Shown piece by piece: positions 17,228-26,712 of a stretch of DNA of 64,000 nt. The stretch lies in contig NZ_FMHZ01000002.1 of NCBI RefSeq assembly GCF_900090315.1, positions 5,488,501-5,552,500 of the forward strand, in the 5' to 3' direction. The stretch's first letter is position 1; every line of letters begins with the position of its first letter. Source of the stretch: Micromonospora citrea. Lineage in GTDB: Bacteria > Actinomycetota > Actinomycetes > Mycobacteriales > Micromonosporaceae. Position numbers and translations under genes: made by a program. The notes below the pieces were generated by a model. It was not told where the DNA came from and did no database searches. It worked only from the letters and a program-made list of their open reading frames with translations.

Positions 17228-17728
17228 TCAGCGGTAGTCCGCGGTCCGCCGGACGGCGCCGAAGCGGGGAAAGATCCGCTCGACGGCGAACTCGTGTTCG
17301 TCGGCGGCGAAAGCGGACATCGCGTCGGCCACGAACTCCAGCTCGTAGCCGTGGTCGCTGGCGGCGCGGGCCGTCGACTCGACGCCCATCGTGGTGACCA
17401 GCCCGGCCAGCACCAGGGTGTCGACCCCGCGCCCGCGCAGTTGCTCGTGCAGATCGGTGCCGTGGAACGCGCCGACGGTGTGCTTGACGACCACGATGTC
17501 GCCCGGCTCGACCAGCGCTTCGGCGAAGCCGCTGCCCGGCGGCTGCTCGGCCACCCCGGGCCGATCGACGCGGACCTGCGCCACCGGCCGGCCCTGGGCG
17601 CGGAACGCGGCGGCGAGTTGGCGGCAGCGGTCGAGGACCTCCTCGCCGCGGTACGGAGCCAGTTCCAGGCCGATGATCCGGGGCATCAGGTCGATGAGCA
17701 CGAGGGCGGCCGTCACCCGGATGATCAT
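17228..17728 (-). CDS. Isochorismatase-like hydrolase lacking the catalytic cysteine
   Basis: 166 residues, isochorismatase fold. The Asp (LVLIDLMPR) and Lys (VVVKHTVGAFHGTDL) of the usual D-K-C triad are present. At the Cys position the protein reads VTTMGVESTARAA, so glycine replaces cysteine. True isochorismatases such as EntB and PhzD also have Gly there and hydrolyse a vinyl ether, whereas amidohydrolases of this fold need Cys. It should therefore not be called a nicotinamidase. Start at ATG 17728; a GTG five codons later is possible. Substrate unknown. Confidence 0.82.
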   Translation of the reverse strand: MIIRVTAALVLIDLMPRIIGLELAPYRGEEVLDRCRQLAAAFRAQGRPVAQVRVDRPGVAEQPPGSGFAEALVEPGDIVVVKHTVGAFHGTDLHEQLRGRGVDTLVLAGLVTTMGVESTARAASDHGYELEFVADAMSAFAADEHEFAVERIFPRFGAVRRTADYR

Positions 17729-17747
17729 AGAGGACGGGCGGTGCGGA

Positions 17748-19112
17748 TCAGGGATCGGTGAGCAGCAGCCAGTCGTCGTCGAGCCGCGCGACGGTCGTGC
17801 CCTCGGGCCAGACGTGCGGGCCGGCCGCCGCCGCCCGCGCCTGGTCGACCAGGGGCGGTCGGGCGAACGTCGCCCCGTCGAAGGTCGCCAGGTCGTGGAA
17901 GCGGGCCCGGCCGAAGTTCGCGGCGCCGTCGAAGCGGGCCCGCTCGAACCAGGTCTGGCCGCCGAACTCGGTCCACCGGAACAGGGCCAGGTCGGCGAAG
18001 CGGGCCTGCCGGAATCCGGCGTAGCCGCCGACCGCGGCGTGGTCCATCGAGAGCCCGCTGAGGAAGACCGCCTCGCGGAACGTCGCGCTTCTGGTGAAGC
18101 GGGTCCCGTCGAAGCTCGCCGTCCGTCCGACCGTGGTGCCCCGGAAGTATGCCCGCGCGACGGTGGCGTGCCGGCACGACAGGCCGCCGCCGATCTCGGC
18201 GCGGTCGAAGCTGAGGCGGCCGGCGATCCGGGCGTCGTCCAGGACGATCTCGGCGTCACCGCGCAGGTCGTCGCAGATCAGGTCCGCGAAGGTGGCGCCG
18301 AGGGACAGCCGGCCGCGCACGGTCGCGCCGGCGAGGCTGGTGGTGCCGGCGCAGACCGCGCCGGTGAGGTCCGCGTCGACCAGGGTGCAGCCGGCGGCGT
18401 CGAAGCCGTCGAGGTGGGCGCCGGTCAGGTCCAGCGTGACGCCGGGCCAGAAGGCGTCGTCGTCGGCGCGCAGGTGCCGGGTCAACATCCGCTGCGCGGT
18501 GCGGCGCACCTCCGCCTCGCCCGCGTCGGCGTCGGCCGGCGGCATCCGCAGGTACGCGCAGAGCACCGCCACGATCGTCGGCCGCTGTGCCGGATTGTCC
18601 TGCCCGAGCCGTTCCAGGGCGTGCAGTCCGCCGAGGCGTACGGCCGCCTTGTCGTTGCCGAGCAGCTCGACGGCGCGGGTGTAGAGCTCGGTGAGCCGGC
18701 GCTCGGCGGCATCGTGTTCGGCGGCCTCGGCCTGCCGGTCCTGGTGCCGCTGCCCGGCCTCGGCGACGGCCTCCACGTGGGCCTGCGCCCGGTCCCGGTG
18801 CGCCTGCTCCTGCGCGGCGACGGCCTCCTGGTGCCGCTGGGCGCGCTCGCTGATCCACTGGCGGCGGGCGGCCAGCAGCAGCGCCAGGCCGCCGCCGGTG
18901 CCGGCCACCACGGTCAGCCCGGTGCGGATGGCGTCGATGCGCAGGGTGGCGCGGGTGTCCGGCTGGGCGGCCCGGTCGGCCTCGCCGAGCAGCCAGTCCA
19001 GGACCAGCCAGCCCAGCAGCCCGGCGGCCAGCAGCCCGACGAGCACGAGCCACCAGGGCATCACCCGCAGCGGCTTCTCGCCGGTCGGTGTCCGAGGCAC
19101 GGGCCACAGCAT
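17748..19112 (-). CDS. Membrane-anchored pentapeptide-repeat protein
   Basis: 454 residues from ATG 19112. Two hydrophobic segments (WWLVLVGLLAAGLLGWLVLDW and GLTVVAGTGGGLALLLA) are followed by a long Gln/His/Glu-rich coiled coil (about 95-150). A conserved block LYTRAVELLGNDKAAVRLGGLHALERL precedes pentapeptide repeats (LTGAHLDG, DADLTGAVCAG, RFTRSATFREAVF) that should form a right-handed beta-helix. This architecture recurs in actinomycetes without known function. The 53-residue basic extension in the longest frame is unlikely to be translated. It probably acts on the cytoplasmic side of the membrane. Confidence 0.85.
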   Translation of the reverse strand: MLWPVPRTPTGEKPLRVMPWWLVLVGLLAAGLLGWLVLDWLLGEADRAAQPDTRATLRIDAIRTGLTVVAGTGGGLALLLAARRQWISERAQRHQEAVAAQEQAHRDRAQAHVEAVAEAGQRHQDRQAEAAEHDAAERRLTELYTRAVELLGNDKAAVRLGGLHALERLGQDNPAQRPTIVAVLCAYLRMPPADADAGEAEVRRTAQRMLTRHLRADDDAFWPGVTLDLTGAHLDGFDAAGCTLVDADLTGAVCAGTTSLAGATVRGRLSLGATFADLICDDLRGDAEIVLDDARIAGRLSFDRAEIGGGLSCRHATVARAYFRGTTVGRTASFDGTRFTRSATFREAVFLSGLSMDHAAVGGYAGFRQARFADLALFRWTEFGGQTWFERARFDGAANFGRARFHDLATFDGATFARPPLVDQARAAAAGPHVWPEGTTVARLDDDWLLLTDP

Positions 19113-19397
19113 GCCACCGGCGTCGGGCTCGCGCGCGCACCGTCCCGCGTGGACGGCTGGCCGCCGGGTCGCCCCGCTCCGGCGTGCCCGCGAGCGCGCC
19201 AGCGGTGAGGGGCCGACCCGACCCCGCCTCGACCGCGCGCGAATTGCCGGTTTGCGCTCCCGGCGCGACAAGGGTTACCAGTCCGTAACTTAGTTATTGA
19301 CGATCGTAAATCTAAACCCTCATCATCGTCCCACGATCGATCGGACCCCCCGCCCGCCGTCCCGGGTTCCCGGGTACCTCCCGCCGGAGGTGCAGCC

Positions 19398-20204
19398 ATG
19401 CTGCTCCGAAAGATCCTCGCCGTCGCCGCCACCGCCGCCCTGCTGCTCGTCCCGGCCACCGCCGCGACGGCCGCCCCCGACCGCCCCGCCGCCGGCACCC
19501 CGGTCGTCGCCGACAGGCCGGCGACGGTGACGGCGACGACCACCGCCGCCGATCCCGTCATCGTCGTCGGGGGCCTGGTCGGCGTCTCCATCGCGTACGA
19601 GCCGATCGCCGCCCGGCTGCGCGCCGACGGCTTCCGGGTCTTCGTCTACCAACTGCCCGGCCTCGGCTTCGGCGACATCCGCGACTCCGCCCGCGCCTTC
19701 GCCGCGTACGTCGAGCAGGTCCGCTCCGTCACCGGGGCGTCCCGGGTGGACGTCGTCGGCCACTCCGAGGGCGGACTGGTCTCCCGCTGGTACGTGAAGT
19801 TCCTCGGCGGCGCGGGCGCCGTCGGCCGCTACGTCAGCCTCGGCAGCCCGCAGCAGGGCACGTACGTCGCGAACATCCTGCGGTTCGTCGGCCTCGGCAG
19901 CTGCGCCGGAATCGTCGCCTGCCAGCAGATGTCGATCGGGTCGAGCTTCCTCGCCGAGCTCAACGGCGGCGACGACACCCCCGGCGCGGTCCGCTGGACG
20001 ACCGTCCGGACGTGGCAGGACGAGCTGGTCCGGCCGGTCGGCAACGCCACCCTGGCCGACGGGGCGACAAACGTGCTGATCCAGGCCGCGTGCCCGCTGC
20101 GGGTGGTCGGGCACCTCGGTCTCGTGCTCGACGGCACCACGTACACCGTGGTGCGGCAGGCGCTGCGCGACGCGCCCGTCCGCCCCGACTGCCTCGCGCT
20201 GTAG
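19398..20204 (+). CDS. Secreted alpha/beta-hydrolase lipase
   Basis: 268 residues with a signal peptide (MLLRKILAVAATAALLLVP, cleavage near TAA-AP). The nucleophile elbow is VVGHSEGG with S123; the oxyanion-loop region PVIVVGGLVGV precedes it, and the catalytic His is probably in VVGHLGLV near residue 238. It fits bacterial class 2 triacylglycerol lipases. The ATG at 19398 has GGAGG seven bases upstream. The spacer upstream contains an AT-rich tract (19264-19320) and a GTTAC-N6-GTAAC inverted repeat at 19274-19289 that may be part of its promoter. Confidence 0.87.
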   Translation: MLLRKILAVAATAALLLVPATAATAAPDRPAAGTPVVADRPATVTATTTAADPVIVVGGLVGVSIAYEPIAARLRADGFRVFVYQLPGLGFGDIRDSARAFAAYVEQVRSVTGASRVDVVGHSEGGLVSRWYVKFLGGAGAVGRYVSLGSPQQGTYVANILRFVGLGSCAGIVACQQMSIGSSFLAELNGGDDTPGAVRWTTVRTWQDELVRPVGNATLADGATNVLIQAACPLRVVGHLGLVLDGTTYTVVRQALRDAPVRPDCLAL

Positions 20205-20216
20205 CGGGCCGTCCCC

Positions 20217-20244
20217 GGGGCGGGCGGCGCGCGCCGCCCGCCCC
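20217..20244. terminator. Bidirectional terminator, perfect 28-bp palindrome
   Basis: The sequence is its own reverse complement over 28 bases, all G/C, centred between the converging lipase and aldo/keto reductase genes. Confidence 0.75.
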
Positions 20245-20252
20245 GCCCCGCG

Positions 20253-21125
20253 TCAGGCGGCCGCGGCGAGGGCCTCGTACTCCTCGTCGCTGAGCCGCAC
20301 CTCGGCGGCGGCGACGTTCTCCTCCAGGTGCGCGACCGACGACGTGCCCGGGATCGGCAGCATCACCGGTGACCGGCGCAGCAGCCACGCGAGGGCGAGC
20401 TGCGCGGGCGTCGCGCCGTGCTCCGTGCTGATCGCGTCCAACGGCCCGCCGGGCCGGGCCAGGTTGCCGGTGGCGATCGGGAACCACGGGATGAACGCGA
20501 GGTCGTTGCGCTCGCAGTGCTCCAGGACGGCCTCCGCGCTGCGGTCCGCCAGGTTGTAGAGGTTCTGCACCGACACGATCGGCGTGATCTTCCGGGCCGC
20601 CTCGATCTCCTCGACCGACACCTCCGACAGGCCGACGTGCCGGATCTTGCCCTCCTGCTTGAGCAGCGCCAGCTCGCCGAGCTGGTCGGCCAGCGGCACC
20701 TGCGGGTCGATCCGGTGCAGCTGGTAGAGCGGGATGCAGTCCAGGCCGAGGTGCCGCAGGCTCAGCTCGCACTGCTGGCGCAGGTATTCGGGGCGGCCGA
20801 CCGGCCGCCAGTCGCCGGGCCCCGAGCGGGTCAGGCCGGCCTTGGTCGCGATGACCAGGTCGTCGGCGTACGGGTGCAGCGCCTCCCGGATCAGCAGCTC
20901 GCTGACGAAGGGCCCGTACGAGTCGGCGGTGTCGATGAAGGTCACGCCCAGCTCGTACGCCCGGCGCAGCACCCGCACCGCCTCGGCCGGGTCCTTCGGG
21001 TCGCCCCACACCCCGGGGCCGGTGATCTGCATCGCCCCGTAGCCGAGGCGGTCGACCTGGAGGTCGCCGCCGATCCGGTAGGTCCCGGAGGCCTTCGCGG
21101 GCTGTTTGCCGGCGTCGTTCGCCAT
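20253..21125 (-). CDS. Aldo/keto reductase
   Basis: 290 residues from ATG 21125 (GGGGA eight bases upstream); an in-frame ATG at 21140 is also possible. The AKR barrel has the full catalytic tetrad: D65 and Y70 in [12 protein letters not shown]95 in VIATKAGL and H137 in YQLHRID. The NADPH-binding end reads [20 protein letters not shown]. It resembles the large group of soluble actinobacterial reductases of unknown physiological substrate. Confidence 0.93.
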   Translation of the reverse strand: MANDAGKQPAKASGTYRIGGDLQVDRLGYGAMQITGPGVWGDPKDPAEAVRVLRRAYELGVTFIDTADSYGPFVSELLIREALHPYADDLVIATKAGLTRSGPGDWRPVGRPEYLRQQCELSLRHLGLDCIPLYQLHRIDPQVPLADQLGELALLKQEGKIRHVGLSEVSVEEIEAARKITPIVSVQNLYNLADRSAEAVLEHCERNDLAFIPWFPIATGNLARPGGPLDAISTEHGATPAQLALAWLLRRSPVMLPIPGTSSVAHLEENVAAAEVRLSDEEYEALAAAA

Positions 21126-21442
21126 GCGTGGATTCCCCATCCTGTCGATCGTCTCCAGCGGCCACCGTAGCCACCACCGGATCGGCTTTCCCGCGGATCG
21201 CCGGGCGCACCACCACCGGGATGCATGGAGACCGGGATCACCGGCCCCGGGCCCCGCCGTGGCACGCCGGGAGCGCCCCGTCCGGGCGGGCGAAATTCGC
21301 GCCCGGGCGGCAACCGGACGCCGGCGGCGACGGAGTTGACCGGAGCACCCGTGCCGGCAGCCCGCACGTGCGACGCTGGGCGCGGGCCGGTCGGCGTCGC
21401 CCAGGCGTCGCCGCGCGGCGCGACGCGGGGGAGGGAGCGCCC

Positions 21443-21808
21443 ATGACGGGAGTGCCGCAGGTCGACTTCGCGCTCGACACGTACGAGTGCATCGTGCTGT
21501 ATCCCGGCCCGGCCGGGCGGGCGCTGCCGGCGGAGACGGTGCAGCGGCTGCAGGCCGAGCACCTCGCGCACATGCAGGCACTGCAACGGCGGGGCATCAT
21601 CCTGGTCGCCGGCTCGGTCGACGGCCCGGCCCGCGAGCCGGACCCGCCGATCGGCTTCGGCCTGGCCAGGACCGGGTCCGTGGACGACGTGCGCAGCGTG
21701 ATGGAGGCCGACCCGGCCGTGCAGGCCGGGCTCTACCGGGTGGACGTGATGACCTTTCTCTGCCCGGCGGGCTCGCTGGAGTTCCCCCTGGTCAAGACGC
21801 AGAGCTAG
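21443..21808 (+). CDS. YciI-like (YCII domain) protein
   Basis: 121 residues: a ferredoxin-like dimeric alpha/beta fold ([56 protein letters not shown]) with the conserved acidic/His residues of YciI proteins. These are proposed small-molecule-modifying enzymes; no specific role can be read here. The ATG at 21443 follows GGGGAGGGAG; the longer frame from 21128 is antisense to the aldo/keto reductase promoter region and is rejected. Confidence 0.85.
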   Translation: MTGVPQVDFALDTYECIVLYPGPAGRALPAETVQRLQAEHLAHMQALQRRGIILVAGSVDGPAREPDPPIGFGLARTGSVDDVRSVMEADPAVQAGLYRVDVMTFLCPAGSLEFPLVKTQS

Positions 21809-21960
21809 CCCGCGTCGGCCGTTACGGCCCGGCCGTCACGCGCGGTGCCTGTCGGCAGGACGACGGCGGCGGTCGTCCGCCGGTGCTACGGTCGCGCGCA
21901 GCGAGGACCGCCGCCAGGGCGCACCGGGCGCCGGCGACCGGCCCCGGTCGAGGAGCCGCC

Positions 21961-23361
21961 ATGACCTCCGCCGCCCCCGACGTCCGGCTCGCCGCCACCC
22001 TGCTGCGCGAGGCCCTCGGCGACCGGCTGCTGCTGCCCGGCGACCCGGGTCACGCCGCCGCCGTCCGGCTGTGGAACGCCGCCGTCGACCGGGCGCCCGC
22101 GCTGCTCGCCCGCTGCGTCGACGCCGAAGAGGTGGCGCTGGCCCTGCGGGTCGCCCGGCGGTGCCACCTGCCGCTGTCCGTACGCGCCGGGGGCCACGAC
22201 TGGGCGGGCCGCGCGCTGCGCGACGGCGGCCTGGTCCTGGACCTGACGCTGATGCGTCGCGTGGACCTCGACGCGCCGGCCGAAGAGGTCACCGTGGCCG
22301 GCGGGGCCACCGCCGCCGACGTGCTCGCCGTCACCGGCCCGCACGACCTCGTCGTCGCCACGGGCGTGGTCCGCGCGGTCGGCATGGCCGGCCTCACCCT
22401 CGCCGGCGGGTACGGTCCGCTCTGCGGCCGGTACGGGCTGGCGCTGGACAACCTCCTCGGCGCCGAGGTGGTGCTCGCAGACGGCCGGCGGGTGACGGCC
22501 GGCCCCGGGCACGACGCCGAACTCCACTGGGCGCTGCGCGGCGGCGGCGGCAACTTCGGGGTGGTCACCGCACTGCGCCTGCGGACCCATCGACTGCCGG
22601 CCGCGCTCGCCGGCATGATCATGTTTCCGCTGGACCAGGCGGCGGCGGTGCTGCGCGGCTACCGCGCGGTCATCGCCGACGCCCCCGACGAGTTGACCGT
22701 GATGGCCGGCTTCCTCGCCGGCGCCGGGGGCGAGCCGCTGGTCTTCGTCTTCCCGACCTACGTCGGCCCGGACCCGGCGGCCGGTTGGCCGTGGGTGGAG
22801 CGGCTCCGCGCGCTGGGCGACCCCGTCGTCGACCAGGTCGCCCCGATGCCGTACGACGAGGTGCTGCGGATGTTCGACGGCGGGATGGTCGACGGCAACC
22901 ACTACCTGCTGCGGACCCGCTGGCTGGGCACCCTCGCCGACGCCGCCGTCGAGGCGCTCGTCGACGCCGCCCGCCGGATCACCTCGCCGTACTCGACGCT
23001 GGCCCTGCACCACTTCCACGGGGCGGCCAGCCGCGTCGGGGCGGGCGACACCGCGTTCGGCCTGCGTGCCGACCACCTGCTGGTGGAGGTGATCGCCGTC
23101 TGGCGGCCCGGCGACGATCCCGGCCGGCACCGCGAGTGGGCCGAGCGGACCTCCGCCGCGCTGGCCCCGCACGCCCTGCCCGGCGGCTATCCCAACCTGC
23201 TCGCCCCCGCCGAGACCGACCGCGTCCGGCTGGCGTACGGCGACAACTGGGACCGGCTGCGCCGCGCGAAGCGCCGCTACGACCCGCGCGGCGTCTTCTC
23301 GGCCGTGCCGACGCTGCCGCCGTCGACCCCGTCGCCGCCACCGGGGCCCGGGCCGGGCTGA
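21961..23361 (+). CDS. FAD-linked oxidoreductase (PCMH domain, BBE C-terminus)
   Basis: 466 residues from ATG 21961. The PCMH-type FAD domain shows the covalent-attachment motif RAGGHDW with H79, then GGATAADVL, GGYGPLCGRYGLALDN and RGGGGNFGVV. The C-terminal BBE segment reads YGDNWDRLRRAKRRYDPRGVF. Relatives oxidise sugars, alkaloids or natural-product intermediates and give H2O2. There is no signal peptide. It follows the YciI-like gene at 152 bases without an obvious operon link. Substrate unknown. Confidence 0.9.
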   Translation: MTSAAPDVRLAATLLREALGDRLLLPGDPGHAAAVRLWNAAVDRAPALLARCVDAEEVALALRVARRCHLPLSVRAGGHDWAGRALRDGGLVLDLTLMRRVDLDAPAEEVTVAGGATAADVLAVTGPHDLVVATGVVRAVGMAGLTLAGGYGPLCGRYGLALDNLLGAEVVLADGRRVTAGPGHDAELHWALRGGGGNFGVVTALRLRTHRLPAALAGMIMFPLDQAAAVLRGYRAVIADAPDELTVMAGFLAGAGGEPLVFVFPTYVGPDPAAGWPWVERLRALGDPVVDQVAPMPYDEVLRMFDGGMVDGNHYLLRTRWLGTLADAAVEALVDAARRITSPYSTLALHHFHGAASRVGAGDTAFGLRADHLLVEVIAVWRPGDDPGRHREWAERTSAALAPHALPGGYPNLLAPAETDRVRLAYGDNWDRLRRAKRRYDPRGVFSAVPTLPPSTPSPPPGPGPG

Positions 23362-23558
23362 GGCGGCGGGGAGCACCCGGGTGTCCGGTCGCGCCGGGGG
23401 CGTACGATTCCGGGCGCGCGGTCGCCGATGCCCGCCACCCTCGACGTCCCGGCGTGGGTTCCGCCCGCCGGCTGCGCGCGTGACGCGCGCCGTTGGACAA
23501 TGTTCCGCAGCCCGCAAGGGGTCGGCCCGCATTCCGACCCGGAGGAGAGACTAGCCTG

Positions 23559-25007
23559 ATGGGCGTGACACGCCGCGCGAAGATCGTCTGCACTCTTGGT
23601 CCTGCCACCTCGTCGCCGGAGCGCATCCGAGGGCTCGTCGAGGCCGGCATGAACGTGGCCAGACTCAACTTCAGCCACGGCAGCCACGCCGACCACGAGG
23701 CGGTCTACCGGCTGGTCCGCGAGGCCGCCGAGGCGGCCGGCCGCCCGGTGGCCGTCCTCGCCGACCTCCAGGGCCCGAAGATCCGGCTCGGTCGCTTCGC
23801 CGACGGCCCGCACGAGTGGCGCACCGGCGACTCGGTCGTCATCACCGGCGACGACGTCCTCGGCACGAAGGACCGGGTCTCCTGCACCTACCGGAAGCTT
23901 CCGCAGGAGGTCAAGCCCGGCGACCGGCTGCTGATCGACGACGGGCGGGTCGCCGTCGAGGTCACCGACGTCACCGGCAACGACATCCGCTGCCTGGTCA
24001 CCGAGGGCGGCCCGGTCTCCAACAACAAGGGCGTCTCGCTGCCCAACGTGGCGGTCAGCGTGCCCGCGCTGTCCGAGAAGGACGCGGAGGACCTGCGCTT
24101 CGCCCTCGGCCTCGGCGTCGACCTGATCGCGCTCTCCTTCGTCCGCTCCGCCGACGACATCAAGCTGGTGCACGCCATCATGGCCGAGGTCGGGGTGCAC
24201 CGACCGGTGCTGGCCAAGGTGGAGAAGCCCGAGGCCGTCGACTGCCTGGAGCAGATCGTGCTGGCCTTCGACGGCGTCATGGTCGCCCGCGGCGACCTCG
24301 GCGTGGAGCTGCCGCTCGACCAGGTCCCGCTGGTGCAGAAGCGTGCCGTGCAGCTCTGCCGGGAGAACGCCAAGCCGGTCATCGTGGCCACCCAGATGCT
24401 CGACTCGATGATCGAGAATTCCCGCCCGACCCGCGCCGAGGCCTCCGACGTGGCCAACGCCGTGCTCGACGGCGCGGACGCGGTCATGCTCTCCGGCGAG
24501 ACCAGCGTCGGCAAGTACCCGGTGCTCACCGTCAGCACCATGGCGAAGATCGTAACCACCACCGAGTCCGGCTCGATCGGGGTGCCGCGCCTGCAGCACG
24601 ACCCGCGTACGCACGGCGGCGCGCTGACCGTGGCGGCCTCCTCGATCGCCCGGGCCATCGGCGCGAAGGCCATGGTCGCCTTCTCGCAGACCGGCGACAC
24701 CGTGCGGCGGCTGTCCCGGCTGCACTGCGACCTGCCGCTGCTCGCCTTCACCCCGGTGCCCGAGGTGCGTAACCAGCTCGCCCTCTCCTGGGGCGTGGAG
24801 ACCTTCCTGATGCCGTTCGTCGAGCACACCGACGAGATGTTCCGCCAGGTCGACCAGGCGATGCTCGGGCTCAACCGGGCCGACCCCGGCGACTACGTGG
24901 TGATCGTCGCCGGCAGCCCGCCCGGCACCCCCGGCTCGACGAACACGCTGCGCGTACACCAGCTCGGGTCGCTCGTCGACGCCGCGTCCGCGCGGGCGTT
25001 GCAGTGA
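23559..25007 (+). CDS. pyk: Pyruvate kinase
   Basis: 482 residues. Phosphoenolpyruvate and ADP give pyruvate and ATP. Family blocks are complete: RLNFSHGSH, LADLQGPKIRLGRF, the metal/active-site stretch VMVARGDLGVELP, and MLDSMIENSRPTRAEASDVANAV. The ATG at 23559 has GGAGGAGAG upstream; the longer frame from 23493 has none. The stop overlaps the thioesterase start (GTGA). pyk followed by tesB is the conserved actinobacterial order. Confidence 0.97.
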   Translation: MGVTRRAKIVCTLGPATSSPERIRGLVEAGMNVARLNFSHGSHADHEAVYRLVREAAEAAGRPVAVLADLQGPKIRLGRFADGPHEWRTGDSVVITGDDVLGTKDRVSCTYRKLPQEVKPGDRLLIDDGRVAVEVTDVTGNDIRCLVTEGGPVSNNKGVSLPNVAVSVPALSEKDAEDLRFALGLGVDLIALSFVRSADDIKLVHAIMAEVGVHRPVLAKVEKPEAVDCLEQIVLAFDGVMVARGDLGVELPLDQVPLVQKRAVQLCRENAKPVIVATQMLDSMIENSRPTRAEASDVANAVLDGADAVMLSGETSVGKYPVLTVSTMAKIVTTTESGSIGVPRLQHDPRTHGGALTVAASSIARAIGAKAMVAFSQTGDTVRRLSRLHCDLPLLAFTPVPEVRNQLALSWGVETFLMPFVEHTDEMFRQVDQAMLGLNRADPGDYVVIVAGSPPGTPGSTNTLRVHQLGSLVDAASARALQ

Positions 25008-25888
25008 GCGGCCGGGAGGTCGCGGTCGGCCAGGCCGCGGTCGACCAGCTGCTCGAGGTGCTCGACCTGGAGCACACCGGCGAGATGAGTTTCCGGGGGA
25101 TGAGCCCGCCGGTCGGCCCCCAGCGGGTGTACGGCGGGCAGGTCGCCGGCCAGGCGCTGGTGGCCGCCGGCCGGACCGTCGACCCGACGCGCTTCGTGCA
25201 CTCCCTGCACGGCTACTTCGTGCGCGCCGGCGACCCCAGCGAGCCGATCGCCTACGAGGTGGAGAACGTCCGCGACGGCCGCTCCTTCTCGGTGCGCCGG
25301 TCGGTGGCGCTCCAGCACGGCAAGCCGATCTTCTTCATGTCGGCGTCGTTCCACCGCCCCGAGGAGGGCCTGGACCACCACGCGCCGACCCCGCCGGACG
25401 TGCCGGGGCCCGACGCGGTGCCGACGATGACCGACCGGCTCTCCCGCTACCCGGAGCGGCTCGGCATCTGGGCCCAGATCCCGCGCCCGATCGACGTCCG
25501 CTACGTCGGCGAGCCCGGCTGGGTACGCCCCGGCGACCGCCCCGCCGACCCGCACCAGCGGGTCTGGATGCGCATCGACGGCAAGCTGCCCGACGACCCG
25601 CTGCTGCACGCCTGCGCGCTGACCTACGCCTCCGACCTGACGCTGCTCGACTCGGTGCTGTCGGTGCACGGCGAGGTGTGGGGTCCGGGCGGCGTGGTGG
25701 GGGCCAGCCTCGACCACGCGCTGTGGTTCCACCGGCCGTTCCGCGCCGACGAGTGGTTCCTCTACGACTGCTGGAGCCCGTCCGCCTCCGGTGCCCGGGG
25801 GCTCGCCACCGGCCGCCTGTTCACCACCGACGGCCGGCACATCGCCAGCGCCGTGCAGGAGGGGCTGCTGCGCCGCGTCGGGGAGTGA
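25004..25888 (+). CDS. tesB: Acyl-CoA thioesterase II (TesB-like)
   Basis: 294 residues, double hot-dog fold. Conserved stretches include RVYGGQVAGQALVAAGRTV, SLHGYFVRAGDPSEPI, RSVALQHGKPIFFMSASFH, and the C-terminal LDHALWFHRPFRADEWFLY...GLATGRLFTTDG. It hydrolyses acyl-CoA to free acid and CoA. The catalytic Asp/Gln/Thr set of E. coli TesB cannot be placed with certainty by eye. The GTG at 25004 overlaps the pyk stop, so the two are translationally coupled. Confidence 0.93.
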   Translation: MSGREVAVGQAAVDQLLEVLDLEHTGEMSFRGMSPPVGPQRVYGGQVAGQALVAAGRTVDPTRFVHSLHGYFVRAGDPSEPIAYEVENVRDGRSFSVRRSVALQHGKPIFFMSASFHRPEEGLDHHAPTPPDVPGPDAVPTMTDRLSRYPERLGIWAQIPRPIDVRYVGEPGWVRPGDRPADPHQRVWMRIDGKLPDDPLLHACALTYASDLTLLDSVLSVHGEVWGPGGVVGASLDHALWFHRPFRADEWFLYDCWSPSASGARGLATGRLFTTDGRHIASAVQEGLLRRVGE

Positions 25889-25973
25889 CCTCCACCCCGC
25901 GCACATCGTCGCCGACCGATCGGCCGAGGGGTGATCGGCCGGGCGGAGTGACCAGCGGGTTAACCTTTCCGGC

Positions 25974-26444
25974 ATGCGTCTCTCCGCCCGGGTCGACTAC
26001 GCCCTCCGCGCGGTTGCCGAGCTCGCCTCGGTGACCGGCGGCGCCGGGGCCGGGCGAGGTCGGCCGGTGACCGCCGAGCAGATCGCCCGCGCCCAGGAGA
26101 TCCCGCCGAAGTTCCTGGAGAGCATCCTGCTGCAACTGCGCCGGGGCGGCATCGTGCACGCCCAGCGTGGCCCCGAGGGCGGCTACTGGCTGGCCCGGCC
26201 GGGCGGCGAGATCTCGCTGGCCGAGGTGATCCGGGTGATCGACGGCCCGCTCGCCCACGTACGCGGGCAGCGGCCCGAGGAACTCGGCTACCACGGCGCC
26301 GCCCGCGCCCTCCAGGAGGTCTGGATCGCCCTGCGGGCCAGCGAACGCCAGATCCTGGAACTGGTCACCGTCGCCGACGTGGCCGCCGGCACGCTGCCCG
26401 AGCGGGTCACGGAACTGTCCGCCGACCCGCGCGCCTGGACCTGA
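25974..26444 (+). CDS. Rrf2-family transcriptional regulator
   Basis: 156 residues. The winged helix is typical (MRLSARVDYALRAVAELA, TAEQIARAQEIPPKFLESILLQLRRGGIV, RGPEGGYWLARP). The three cysteines that hold an Fe-S cluster in IscR and NsrR are absent, which places it with cluster-free members such as CymR. A TSUP permease gene follows, and a palindrome lies before that gene. Regulation of sulfur-compound export is therefore possible but inferred. The last codons belong to a 43-bp tandem repeat that continues past the stop. Confidence 0.9.
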   Translation: MRLSARVDYALRAVAELASVTGGAGAGRGRPVTAEQIARAQEIPPKFLESILLQLRRGGIVHAQRGPEGGYWLARPGGEISLAEVIRVIDGPLAHVRGQRPEELGYHGAARALQEVWIALRASERQILELVTVADVAAGTLPERVTELSADPRAWT

Positions 26445-26555
26445 GGCCGGCACGGCCGCCGGAGCCGGCCCGCGCGCCTGGGCCTGAGGCCGGCACGGCC
26501 GCCGGAGCCGGCCCGCGCGCCTGGGCCTGAGGCCGGCACGGCCGCCGGTGCGGGT
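26421..26555. repeat. 43-bp tandem repeat that includes the rrf2 stop codon
   Basis: CTGAGGCCGGCACGGCCGCC occurs at 26441, 26484 and 26527, exactly 43 bases apart, each preceded by CCCGCGCGCCTGGxC. The first copy holds the Rrf2 stop codon, so the stop region has been duplicated downstream. A shorter, diverged copy (CCGGCCCGCGCCTGGATCTGA) lies near 26600. Confidence 0.9.
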
Positions 26556-26693
26556 CGGCGAGCGGGCTTCCGCCACCTCGACCCGCCCGGAGCGGGCCAC
26601 CGAACCGGCCCGCGCCTGGATCTGACGTGGGCACGTCACTGTCGTCTCACTGACCGGTAGGAGGCTTGACCCGGCCCCGCGCGTGCCGCATTG

Positions 26694-26706
26694 TCGACCA
26701 AGTCGA
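26694..26706 (+). promoter_or_regulatory. Possible operator before the TSUP permease gene
   Basis: TCGAC-CAA-GTCGA is a perfect short palindrome seven bases upstream of the permease start, in the first spacer after the Rrf2 gene. Confidence 0.4.
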
Positions 26707-26712
26707 TAGGAG

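Noticed and set aside
26666..26712. Cysteine-rich leader peptide before the TSUP gene
   Set aside because: The TTG frame after AGGAGG has no stop before the permease and does not match the known sulfur-gene leader peptides.
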